From Nocardia testacea NBRC 100365 (GTDB lineage Bacteria > Actinomycetota > Actinomycetes > Mycobacteriales > Mycobacteriaceae), in contig NZ_BAGJ01000103.1 of assembly GCF_000308775.1 (NCBI RefSeq), positions 91,816 through 155,815 on the forward strand: a stretch of DNA of 64,000 bases, in the 5' to 3' direction. A model generated the notes under the pieces. That model was not told where the DNA came from. It was given only the letters and a program-made list of their open reading frames with translations, and ran no database searches. Positions 55,880 through 64,000 of this stretch are shown piece by piece. The position numbers and the translations under genes were made by a program. How positions within the stretch are numbered: position 1 is the first letter of the stretch; each line of letters starts with the position of its first letter.

Positions 55880-56842
55880 ATGAGCACCCCGGGGGCCCGC
55901 GGGGTCCTCATCGTCTCCGAAGCCGACGATCTGCACGCCGCGGCCATGGTGGCGACACTGCGCGAACAGCACGCGATGACGCCACTGCGGTTGGACCTCC
56001 GCGATTTCCCGCGCGAGCCCGGGAGTTTCCGGCTCGGGGCGGCCGGGGTCGAGCGATCGCTGGCGGATCTGACCGGTCTGGACGAGGTCGGGTCGGTCTG
56101 GTGGCGGCGTCCGCATCCGGCCTCGGTACCGGCCGGGGTCCGCGCCGACGACGACGCCTACCGCCAGGCCGAATGCGACGCGTTCGTGCAGGGACTGCTG
56201 TGGTCGCTGGGCGCCCAGTGGATCAACGATCCCGGTAACGACCGGATCGCTCATCGCAAGATCGTGCAACTCGATACCGCGCGCCGGGCCGGTTGCGCGG
56301 TCCCGGACACCCTGGTCACCAATGATCCGGACGAGGCGCGTGAGTTCATCGAAACGTCCGGCAGCCGTGTCGTTTTCAAACGCACCGGCACCTCCCGCGC
56401 CGAATTCTCCGAAACCCGGCTGGTCGGGACCGGCGATCTGGACCGGCTGGGCAGTATCCGCTGGGCGCCCACCACCTTCCAGCGCTATATCGATCCGGAA
56501 TGCGATCTGCGGGTGGTGTGGGTGGACGGGCAGGAGTGGGCGGTGCGCATCGATTCCCGGGCCGGAGCCGGACGGGTCGACTCCAGGCTGGACAGCTCGG
56601 TCGATTTCGCGCCCACCCTGTTACCGGCCGCGGTCAGCAAATCACTGGCGACGCTGATGGGCACACTGGGGCTGAGTTTCGGCGTCCTGGATCTGCGGGT
56701 CGGCCTCGATGGTGAGTACTACTTCCTCGAGGTCAACCCGCAGGGCCAGTTCGCCTATCTCGAGATCAAGACCGGGCTGCCGATCTTCACCAGTCTCGCC
56801 AATCTCCTGGTGTACGGAGACGGCGCCGTGTCCGGCTGGTGA
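55880..56842 (+). CDS. ATP-grasp peptide-crosslinking ligase (MvdD/TgmB-like graspetide synthetase)
   Basis: The predicted 320-residue enzyme has an N-terminal pre-ATP-grasp domain (RGVLIVSEADDLHAAAMVAT, SVWWRRPHP) and an ATP-grasp domain: VVFKRTGTSRAEF with the ATP-contacting Lys, TTFQRYIDPECDLRVVWVDG, GVLDLRVGLDGEYYFLEVN and QGQFAYLEIKTGLPI. The block FLEVNPQGQ...LEIKTGLPI near residue 282 is the hallmark of microviridin and other graspetide ligases, which form ester or amide crosslinks inside a ribosomal peptide. It follows the small tail-bearing protein by 12 bases, so that gene is its likely substrate or partner. No transporter or methyltransferase gene is adjacent. Confidence 0.82.
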   Translation: MSTPGARGVLIVSEADDLHAAAMVATLREQHAMTPLRLDLRDFPREPGSFRLGAAGVERSLADLTGLDEVGSVWWRRPHPASVPAGVRADDDAYRQAECDAFVQGLLWSLGAQWINDPGNDRIAHRKIVQLDTARRAGCAVPDTLVTNDPDEAREFIETSGSRVVFKRTGTSRAEFSETRLVGTGDLDRLGSIRWAPTTFQRYIDPECDLRVVWVDGQEWAVRIDSRAGAGRVDSRLDSSVDFAPTLLPAAVSKSLATLMGTLGLSFGVLDLRVGLDGEYYFLEVNPQGQFAYLEIKTGLPIFTSLANLLVYGDGAVSGW

Positions 56843-56925
56843 GTGCCGCCCGCCGCACGATCCACATGCGGCCACTCGCCGCCGGGCACCCGGTCCCGGC
56901 GGCGGAGCCTGCGGATACGGTGCGG

Positions 56926-57159
56926 CTAGCGGGATTTACGGCGGTTGGCGCCGCCGCGGCTGCGGAGCTGCACATGCGACTCCGTCAGCACATTGTGGAT
57001 GAACCCGTAGGAGCGCCCGGTCGCACGTGCCAGCGACCGGATACTCGCCCCCGCCTCGTATTGCTTCTTCAACTGGGTCTGTAGGCGATCCCGTGACTTA
57101 CCCGTGACCCGGGTGCCCTTGCCCAATGTGCTCTTGCTCTGTACCGGCCTGTCGCCCAT
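56926..57159 (-). CDS. Small HTH protein (Rv1473A-like)
   Basis: The predicted 77-residue basic protein has a Lys/Arg/Gly-rich N-terminus (SKSTLGKGTRVTGKSRDRL) and one helix-turn-helix: YEAGASIRSLARATGRSYGFIHNVL, given in parts as IRSLARATGRSYGFIHN. It ends RGGANRRKSR. Such proteins are widespread in actinobacteria and may bind DNA or ribosomes. The ATG at 57159 has GGAGGA six bases upstream. It lies upstream of the ABC-F gene on the same strand, as Rv1473A does near Rv1473. Confidence 0.82.
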   Translation of the reverse strand: MGDRPVQSKSTLGKGTRVTGKSRDRLQTQLKKQYEAGASIRSLARATGRSYGFIHNVLTESHVQLRSRGGANRRKSR

Positions 57160-57241
57160 GGCTTCCTCCGAGTCGCCGAGCAGCGTCACTCTCAGGCTAA
57201 GCACTCGGCGACCATCCGGCAATGAGTTCTTGTGATGAAAC

Positions 57242-58873
<1,632 letters not shown>

Positions 58874-59064
58874 AGATATCTCCTAGGAAACAGGGTTGGG
58901 GGCGGTGGCCCGGCGCGCCCGACAGTGGGCCCATCCACCGATCATCGGATGTCTCCGGACACGGAACCACCGATTTTACCCGGAGCGTGACACTGCCTCG
59001 CCCCCGCGGCCGGAGTGATCCGCGCCTGCCGGGGTGACCGGTGCGCACGGTAACGTGCCCGGAT

Positions 59065-59829
59065 ATGAGCACCGATCTGTTGGGCAAGAGCGCGCTGGTC
59101 TCCGGAGCCAGCCGCGGCATCGGCTACGCGGTGGCCGCCGAACTGCTGAGCCGGGGCGCGAATGTGCTGATCACCGCACGCAAGGCCGAGCCACTGGAGA
59201 AGGCGGCCGCCGAACTGCGGGCACTGGGACACCAGGGCGAGGTCGTCGCCCTGGCCGGTAACTCCGGCGACGACGAGGCCCGTGCCGCCGCGGTGCAGCG
59301 CGCGGTCACCGAGTTCGGATCGCTGGACATCCTGATCAACAACACCGGGATCAACCCGGTGTACGGCGCGCTGATGGAGGCCGACCTCGACGCGGTGCGC
59401 AAAATCTTCGACGTGAACGTCGTGGCCGCCCTCGGCTATGTCCAGCAGGCGTACAAGGCCTGGATGGGTGAGCACGGCGGCGCCGTGGTGAACGTGGCCA
59501 GTGTGGCCGGTATCCGCTCCACCGGGGTCATCGCGGCCTACGGCGCCTCCAAGGCCGCGCTGATCCGGCTCACCGACGAACTGGCCTGGCAGCTCGGCCC
59601 GAAGATCCGCGTCAACGCGGTGGCGCCCGGCGTGGTGAAGACCAGTTTCGCCGACGCGCTGTACTCGGCGGACGAGGAAGCCGCCGCACGCGCGTACCCG
59701 ATGAAGCGGCTCGGTTCACCGGAGGACGTGGCGCGGCTGATCGCGTTCCTGGCCTCCGATCAGGCGGCGTGGATCACGGGCGAGACGGTACGGGTCGACG
59801 GCGGGCTGCTGTCGACCGGCGGTCTCTGA
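59065..59829 (+). CDS. Short-chain dehydrogenase/reductase
   Basis: The predicted 254-residue classical SDR has ALVSGASRGIGYAVA, NNTGIN (variant NNAG), VASVAG with the catalytic Ser, YGASK with Tyr and Lys, and the C-terminal ITGETVRVDGG. TARK after beta-2 suggests NADP. The FabG-like body indicates reduction of a ketone or 3-oxoacyl group. The ATG at 59065 begins the fold; TAACGT at 59051-59056 is a possible -10 box, so the message may be nearly leaderless. A GTG at 59041 is the alternative. Confidence 0.88.
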   Translation: MSTDLLGKSALVSGASRGIGYAVAAELLSRGANVLITARKAEPLEKAAAELRALGHQGEVVALAGNSGDDEARAAAVQRAVTEFGSLDILINNTGINPVYGALMEADLDAVRKIFDVNVVAALGYVQQAYKAWMGEHGGAVVNVASVAGIRSTGVIAAYGASKAALIRLTDELAWQLGPKIRVNAVAPGVVKTSFADALYSADEEAAARAYPMKRLGSPEDVARLIAFLASDQAAWITGETVRVDGGLLSTGGL

Positions 59830-59842
59830 GTAATCGATCGAG

Positions 59843-59878
59843 GAGGGCCGGGGCGGTGCGCGCACTGCCCCGGCCCTC
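59843..59878. terminator. Strong hairpin between converging genes
   Basis: GAGGGCCGGGGC (59843-59854) and GCCCCGGCCCTC (59867-59878) pair perfectly, with a further GTGC/GCAC inside after one wobble, leaving a two-base loop. It lies between the SDR and the thioesterase genes and can stop transcription from both sides. Confidence 0.78.
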
Positions 59879-59898
59879 GGTGTTCCACCGGCCGGGGC

Positions 59899-60345
59899 TC
59901 AGGAGCGATGCGGCAGATTCTGCAACCGGACCTGACCGCGCGCGACCAGCCGCCCATCCTCGTCGCTGATCACCACCTGCCACAGCTGCTGCATACCGCC
60001 GCGATGCAGCGGGGTGGCCTCGGCGGTCAGTTTCCCCTCGCGCACCGCACGCAGGAAGTCGGTGTTGTTGTTGACCCCGACCACCACGCCGCGCTCGCCG
60101 TACCAGGCGGCGCCGCCGGTGCTGGCCAGTGTTTCGACCACGGTGCACAGCACCCCGCCGTTCTGGATCCCGGCCGGCTGGTGCAGCCGCGGCGTGACCG
60201 TCCATTCACCGCGGACCCGGTCGGGCCCCAGCTCGGTCACGCGCAGACCCATCAGATCCGCGAAGGTCCCCTTGCTGATCTCGTTGAGTTGTTCGGCGCT
60301 GAGATCGGCCATCGACATCGGGGGGCGGGTCTGCTGTTCGGTCAT
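59899..60345 (-). CDS. PaaI-type hotdog thioesterase (Rv1847-like)
   Basis: The predicted 148-residue protein has the PaaI signature PRLHQPAGIQNGGVLCTVVET (shortened: HQPAGIQNGGVLCTVVE) on the central helix and VVGVNNNTDFLRAVREG with the strand carrying the usual Asn/Asp. It would hydrolyse acyl-CoA thioesters. The ATG at 60345 starts the typical length. In M. tuberculosis its equivalent Rv1847 lies beside the iron-regulated RNA MrsI and divergent from blaI; the same order is seen here, though with an extra gene between. Confidence 0.87.
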   Translation of the reverse strand: MTEQQTRPPMSMADLSAEQLNEISKGTFADLMGLRVTELGPDRVRGEWTVTPRLHQPAGIQNGGVLCTVVETLASTGGAAWYGERGVVVGVNNNTDFLRAVREGKLTAEATPLHRGGMQQLWQVVISDEDGRLVARGQVRLQNLPHRS

Positions 60346-60411
60346 GGGCTCCACGATCGCATGTGGGCCCGCGAGGGGGCGCACGGGCCGGTGGCGGGGG
60401 GCGGAAAGAGA

Positions 60412-60446
60412 GCGGCGGACCCCATCTCGGAGACGGGGTCCGCCGC
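60412..60446 (-). terminator. Intrinsic terminator of the iron-responsive region
   Basis: GCGGCGGACCCC and GGGGTCCGCCGC form a perfect 12-bp stem, followed leftward by a pyrimidine run CTCTCTTTCC on the transcribed strand. It would end the predicted small RNA and any read-through from the gene at 60532. Confidence 0.78.
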
Positions 60447-60503
60447 AGGCATTGGATCGGGGGTCACCGCAGCCCTCGGGACTCTCGCGCGATCCGTACG
60501 CCG
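60412..60503 (-). ncRNA. Predicted iron-regulated small RNA, MrsI-like
   Basis: A leftward promoter with an iron box (60510-60539) would start a transcript near 60503. It runs about 90 bases with no good reading frame to a perfect 12-bp hairpin (arms 60435-60446 and 60412-60423) with an inner TCTC/GAGA pairing, followed on the transcribed strand by CTCTCTTTCC. That is a promoter-to-terminator unit of small-RNA size. The location between the PaaI-type gene and blaI equals that of MrsI (ncRv11846), the iron-sparing RNA of M. tuberculosis, and the strand agrees. Sequence identity to MrsI was not checked. Confidence 0.6.
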
Positions 60504-60509
60504 CCTTTG

Positions 60510-60539
60510 ACTATAGGGCAGGCTTACCTAACTAGGCAA
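60510..60539 (-). promoter_or_regulatory. Leftward promoter with IdeR-type iron box
   Basis: Leftward -35 TTGCCT (60534-60539) and -10 TATAGT (60510-60515) are 18 bases apart. Between and across them, 60513-60531 matches 15 of 19 positions of the IdeR/DtxR box consensus TTAGGTTAGGCTAACCTAA. It lies directly downstream of the stop codon of the gene at 60532. Confidence 0.75.
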
Positions 60540-61239
60540 CACGTTGGGCGCGCCGGATCGCCATTCCGCGCTCCTCGAGCGCCATCAGCAGACCCTGCCC
60601 CCGGCGCGCGCCCGCCACCGGATCGGTGCGGGCCAGGTCCGGGACGTAAGTGGTGGCCCCGGAAACGGATTCGGCCACCAGCGCCCAGAAACGGCGGGGA
60701 CTCAGCCCGGCACACCGCGCCAGCGCCCCCTGGATCAGCAATAGCGAGGGTTCGCAGCGGTAGGCGAGCCACACCCACATCGCCCGCTCGCACGGCAGGG
60801 AGACCACGCCGGGCGAACCCTGCAGCGGGTCGCCGGCCACCACCCGGATGGTGGTGTCGGCCAGGCCTGCCCAGTCGATACCGCCGTCGTTGTCGGTGTG
60901 GATCCACACGTTCTCCAGACCGGGATCCCAGGCCCGGCCGTCGGCGACCCACAATGCGGCGACCCGGCCGAGCACGGCGTGGATGAGCGCGGTGGCCACC
61001 ACCTCCGAGGCCGCGGTCGCACTGATCATCTCCGCGGCGTGCCGCCGGTACATCAGGTCGATCCGACCCTCCCGCAGGCCCGTGGACAGCGCCCACCAGC
61101 GCCGTTTGCCCTGTTCGGACATGGCCGCGGCGGCATACACCCGGGGATGCTCCGGCTGCAGGGACCGTAACCGGGCACACGCCGACCCGAATGCCGCCTC
61201 GTACGGGCGGGGGATGCGCACAGTGGCGAGTTCGGACAT
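60532..61239 (-). CDS. Iron-box-controlled protein of unknown function
   Basis: The predicted 235-residue soluble protein begins after GAGGAGG. It has an Ala-rich helical first half (ASEVVATALIHAVLGRVAALW) and a Trp/Asp-containing middle (ENVWIHTDNDGGIDWAGLAD). The second half has CERAMWVWLAYRCEPSLLL. Overall it resembles the N-terminal part of FhuF-like ferric-siderophore reductases, but the C-terminal Cys cluster of FhuF is absent, so the match is weak. An IdeR-type box with a complete promoter lies 45 bases upstream, and a second iron box directly follows its stop. A role in iron uptake or release is inferred from regulation only. Confidence 0.68.
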   Translation of the reverse strand: MSELATVRIPRPYEAAFGSACARLRSLQPEHPRVYAAAAMSEQGKRRWWALSTGLREGRIDLMYRRHAAEMISATAASEVVATALIHAVLGRVAALWVADGRAWDPGLENVWIHTDNDGGIDWAGLADTTIRVVAGDPLQGSPGVVSLPCERAMWVWLAYRCEPSLLLIQGALARCAGLSPRRFWALVAESVSGATTYVPDLARTDPVAGARRGQGLLMALEERGMAIRRAQRVA

Positions 61240-61281
61240 CGAACCTCCTCGAGATCGGCGTCGCAGCAACGACTTGATCGA

Positions 61282-61311
61282 AAGATAGGTTAGCCTTACC
61301 AGACCTAGCAA
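61282..61311 (-). promoter_or_regulatory. Promoter with IdeR-type iron box for the gene at 60532
   Basis: Leftward -35 TTGCTA (61306-61311) and -10 TATCTT (61282-61287) are 18 bases apart. The box at 61285-61303 matches 14 of 19 consensus positions, with a fully conserved TAGGTTAG half. IdeR with iron would cover the whole promoter. Confidence 0.78.
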
Positions 61312-61455
61312 GTATTTCCCTTGCGCAGGAAGTAACGGATTCGTGACGCCCCGAGTCCTCCGGCGCGCACCGGAGACGCGCGACGGTCCGCTCCCCCGTC
61401 ACCACACGCGCGGGATTTCCGGTGCTCGACGGCCTATGACAATTCCCACGCGGTT

Positions 61456-61499
61456 ACGACACCCTGTAGTACTCCACAGTGTCGTTGGCGTCGTAAAAT
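61456..61499 (+). promoter_or_regulatory. BlaI operator and leaderless promoter
   Basis: A 30-bp palindrome at 61456-61485 has outer arms ACGACAC and GTGTCGT and a central AGTACT, with inner TG/CA matches. TAAAAT at 61494-61499 is a good -10 box, and exactly six bases separate it from the blaI ATG at 61506, so the message probably starts at the ATG. BlaI repressors bind such dyads and control themselves. Confidence 0.65.
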
Positions 61500-61505
61500 C
61501 GAGAG

Positions 61506-61880
61506 ATGGCTGGACTTGGTGAACTCGAGAAAGCGGTTATGGACCAACTGTGGTCGGCCGACGAACCACAAACGGTCCGGCAGGTGCACGAGGCCCTGTC
61601 GGCGCGCCGCGAACTCGCGTACACCACGGTGATGACCGTGCTGCAGCGTCTCGCGAAGAAGAATCTGGTGGTACAGCGGCGCGACGACCGTGCCCACCGG
61701 TACGCTCCGGTACACACCCGCGACGAGCTGGTGGCCGGTCTCATGATGGACGCGCTACAGCAGGCGGACGAGGCCGGCAGCCGGGCCGCGGCCCTGGTGC
61801 ACTTCGTGGAGCAGGTCGGCAAGGACGAGGCCGCGGCCCTGCGGGACGCACTCGCTAAGCTCGAAGCAACCGAGGACTGA
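61506..61880 (+). CDS. blaI: BlaI/MecI/CopY-type repressor (Rv1846c-like)
   Basis: The predicted 124-residue winged-helix protein has LGELEKAVMDQLWSADEPQTV, LAYTTVMTVLQRLAKKNLV (recognition helix), and a C-terminal dimerisation part with HTRDELVAGLMMDAL. Family repressors are cleaved or released by the partner M56 metallopeptidase, which follows here after 55 bases. In M. tuberculosis the homologue controls beta-lactamase and ATP synthase genes. No beta-lactamase gene is in this window. Confidence 0.92.
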   Translation: MAGLGELEKAVMDQLWSADEPQTVRQVHEALSARRELAYTTVMTVLQRLAKKNLVVQRRDDRAHRYAPVHTRDELVAGLMMDALQQADEAGSRAAALVHFVEQVGKDEAAALRDALAKLEATED

Positions 61881-61935
61881 CAGCCGCGCCGCGACCACCT
61901 CGGACCCTGGCCCCACAACGCAGTGAGCAGAGTCG

Positions 61936-62874
61936 ATGAACGCAGCAGCACCGGCCTTCGCCGTACTTGCCTTGCTTCTCGCCGGTCCCGTTCCGGAATC
62001 GCTCAGCCGGGCGACCTGGACCTATCGCGTACCGCGCGCCGCCCTTGTGCTCTGGCAGGCGATCGCGCTGGCCGCGGTGCTCAGCGCGTTCAGTTCCGGG
62101 CTCGCCATCGCCGCCGAACTGCTGGTCCCGGGGCCGGACGGGCGGCCCACCACCAAACCCACCGATGAGATCGACGCGCTGGGTCTGCCGCTGTGGCTGG
62201 CCTATGTGTCGGTGTTCATGCTCACGCTGCTGATCGGCGCCCGGCTCGTCTACGCCTCGATCCGCGTGGGGGTACACACCCGGCGCCGCCGCGCCCACCA
62301 CCGCATGCTGGTCGACCTGCTCGACCAGAGCGGCCCGTTCCGGCGCGCCGCCGATATCCGGGTCTTATCGTCCACCGAACCGATCGCTTACTGCCTGCCG
62401 GGGCTGCGGCGGCGGGTCGTGGTCAGCGCGGGCACCCTCGACACGCTCGCCGAGCAGGAGCTCACCGCCATCCTGAGCCATGAGCGCTCGCATCTGCGGG
62501 CCCGCCACGATCTCGTCCTCGAGGCGTTCACCGCGGCGCATGAGGCCTTCCCGCGGTTCGTGCGCAGCAAATCCGCGCTGGATTCGGTGAAACTGCTCAT
62601 CGAATTGCTCGCCGACGATTCCGCGGTCAAGGTCACCGGCCCGAAACCGCTGGCCCGGGCCCTGGTGGCCTGTTCGAAATCCACGGCGCCGCAGGGCGCG
62701 CTCGCGGTGGGCGGACCGAGCACGCTGATCCGTATCCAGCGCCTGGCCGGTCCGCTCGGTGATCTGCGGATCGCCGGTGCCGCCTACCTCGCCTCGATCG
62801 CCATCCTGGTGGTGCCGACCCTGGCCGTCGCGATTCCCTGGCTGGTCGAGCTGAGCCGGTTGTTCCGTGCCTGA
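61936..62874 (+). CDS. M56-family (BlaR1-like) membrane metallopeptidase
   Basis: The predicted 312-residue protein has membrane spans near the N-terminus, at about residues 30-55 and 85-105, and at the C-terminus (YLASIAILVVPTLAVAIPWLV). The zinc motif HExxH is HERSH in LSHERSHLRARHD near residue 182. A penicillin-sensing domain, present in BlaR1, is absent, so the signal is unknown. It lies downstream of blaI and is predicted to inactivate BlaI by proteolysis. The stop overlaps the helicase start. Confidence 0.88.
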   Translation: MNAAAPAFAVLALLLAGPVPESLSRATWTYRVPRAALVLWQAIALAAVLSAFSSGLAIAAELLVPGPDGRPTTKPTDEIDALGLPLWLAYVSVFMLTLLIGARLVYASIRVGVHTRRRRAHHRMLVDLLDQSGPFRRAADIRVLSSTEPIAYCLPGLRRRVVVSAGTLDTLAEQELTAILSHERSHLRARHDLVLEAFTAAHEAFPRFVRSKSALDSVKLLIELLADDSAVKVTGPKPLARALVACSKSTAPQGALAVGGPSTLIRIQRLAGPLGDLRIAGAAYLASIAILVVPTLAVAIPWLVELSRLFRA

Positions 62875-64000
62875 TCCTTCGGCGAAAACCGCGAGCTCGG
62901 CCGGGTCGCACGCGGGCGCCGCACGCACTCCCCCGCCCTTCGCCGCACTGGGATTACCCGTTCTCACGGTGCAGGCGCTGCGCCGGGAAGGGTTGACCGA
63001 TCCCATGCTCATCCAGGCGGCGGCCATCCCCGACGCGCTGGCCGGGCGCGATGTGCTCGGCCGGGCGCCCACCGGCTCCGGGAAGACGCTGGCGTTCGGG
63101 CTGCCCATCCTCGCGCGTCTGGCGGGGGCGCCGGCCATCGCGCGCGCTCCGCGCGGCCTCGTCCTGGCGCCGACCCGGGAACTGGCCCTGCAGATCGAGC
63201 AAGCGCTCGAGCCGTTCGCCCTGGGGCTGCGGCTCGGCACCGCGGTGGGCGGGATGCCCGTGGCCCGGCAGGCCGAGAAGCTCCGGCGCGGGGTGGACCT
63301 GCTGATCGCCACTCCGGGCCGCCTGGCCGATCTGGTCGACCAGGGCGCGGCCGTACTCGACGCGGTCCGGGTCACCGCGATCGACGAGGCCGACCATATG
63401 GCCGATTTCGGTTTCCTGCCGCAGATACGGCGACTGCTCGACCTGGTACCCGGAGACGGACAGCGGCTGCTGTTCTCCGCGACCCTGGACGACGAATCCG
63501 TCCAGGATCTGGTGCGCCGGTACCTGCGAGATCCCGTCACCCACACCGCGGCGCCGGAACCGGAGACCACCCCCGCGACCCATCACATCCTCCACGTCGA
63601 GCCCGCGGACAAACCGGCCGTCCTCGCCGAGATCGCCGCCCGCGACGGCCGCACCCTGCTGTTCACCCGGACCCAGTTCGGGGCAGAGAAGCTCACCCGC
63701 CGGTTGCGTGAGCAGGGCATCCGGGTGGCGGCCCTGCACGGTGGCAAGGCGCAGAACCGCCGGATCCGGACGCTGGCGGCCTTCGCCGACGGCGGTATCT
63801 CCGTGCTGGTCGCCACCGATATCGCCGCGCGCGGAATCCATGTGGACGCGGTCTCCCTGGTGGTGCACGCCGACCCGCCCGCGGATGCGAAGGACTATGT
63901 CCACCGGGCCGGCCGCACCGCCCGGCGGGGGCGAGCGGCACGGTGATCACCGTGGTCACCCCGGACCAGCGCGCCGAGGTGACAGCGCTGACGCGGGCGG
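62867..64000 (+). CDS. DEAD-box RNA helicase, frameshifted near the window end and partial
   Basis: The GTG at 62867 overlaps the M56 stop by eight bases. Motifs are in order: Q motif region, APTGSGKT (Walker A), PTRELALQI, TPGRLADLV, DEADHMADFGF (DEAD), FSATL, LFTRTQFGAEKL, HGGKAQNRR, ATDIAARGIHV and HRAGRTAR. Just after the last motif the frame meets a stop at 63944. Family-like sequence (ASGTVITVVTPDQRAEVTAL) continues in the next frame, so one G appears lost in the G5 run at 63927-63931. The C-terminus lies beyond the window. Such helicases unwind RNA in ribosome assembly or decay. Confidence 0.85.

Overview
The window is high-GC actinobacterial DNA of about 70 percent G+C. It suggests a mycolic-acid bacterium of the order Mycobacteriales, most likely Nocardia or a close relative. 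The reasons are an InhA/FabG1/ferrochelatase cluster, an antigen-85-like esterase, IdeR-type iron boxes, MpaB/DUF2236 proteins, an AcnR-controlled aconitase, and near-complete gene-order match to Mycobacterium tuberculosis Rv1473-Rv1485 and Rv1845c-Rv1847. The gene-order comparison is from memory, not from a search.

Layout. 1-8210: an MHYT membrane sensor, two small membrane proteins, a secreted lipase, an Ag85-like esterase, 6-phosphogluconate dehydrogenase and a D-aminoacylase-type amidohydrolase. 8344-13145: an eroded block with a tetR remnant and an SDR remnant that have both lost their 5' ends at one junction, a frameshifted DUF2236 gene, two intact DUF2236 genes and a TetR regulator with a clear operator. 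13642-18769: a molybdopterin oxidoreductase, a Gfo/Idh/MocA oxidoreductase, and a three-gene unit (small protein, sirtuin, YjbQ). 19196-22659: a second MHYT protein, nucleoside hydrolase, amidohydrolase and a one-domain IPT/TIG protein. 22782-30178: a tetR-flavin monooxygenase pair with a tandem palindromic operator, then mutA-mutB-meaB for methylmalonyl-CoA metabolism.

30625-42571: a VTT-domain membrane protein; a solute-binding protein, a fused two-domain ABC permease and a TPR membrane protein with no ATPase gene; an SPFH/NfeD pair; DUF3097; a thiolase/Zn-ribbon pair under KstR-like repeats; and a free-standing EF-G domain I whose GTPase motifs are lost. 42648-53662 is the conserved core: fabG1-inhA-hemH, moxR-DUF58-VWA, an Rv1476-like protein, acn and acnR. 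The ripA/ripB genes that lie here in M. tuberculosis are absent.

53693-56842 is an accessory insert between acnR and the Rv1473A/Rv1473 homologues: marR, cupin, thioesterase, then a small protein with a Ser/Thr/Asp-rich tail directly followed by a graspetide-type (MvdD/TgmB) ATP-grasp ligase. This is the best candidate for an undescribed system, a ribosomally made, ester- or amide-crosslinked peptide. 56926-58873 returns to the core (HTH protein, ABC-F ATPase). 59065-64000 holds an SDR, a PaaI thioesterase, a predicted iron-regulated small RNA in the same position as mycobacterial MrsI, an iron-box-controlled gene of unknown function, a blaI/M56 pair and a DEAD-box helicase cut by the window end.

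Two genes carry one-base losses in G runs (near 10218 and 63927), so either sequencing error or real decay should be kept in mind.
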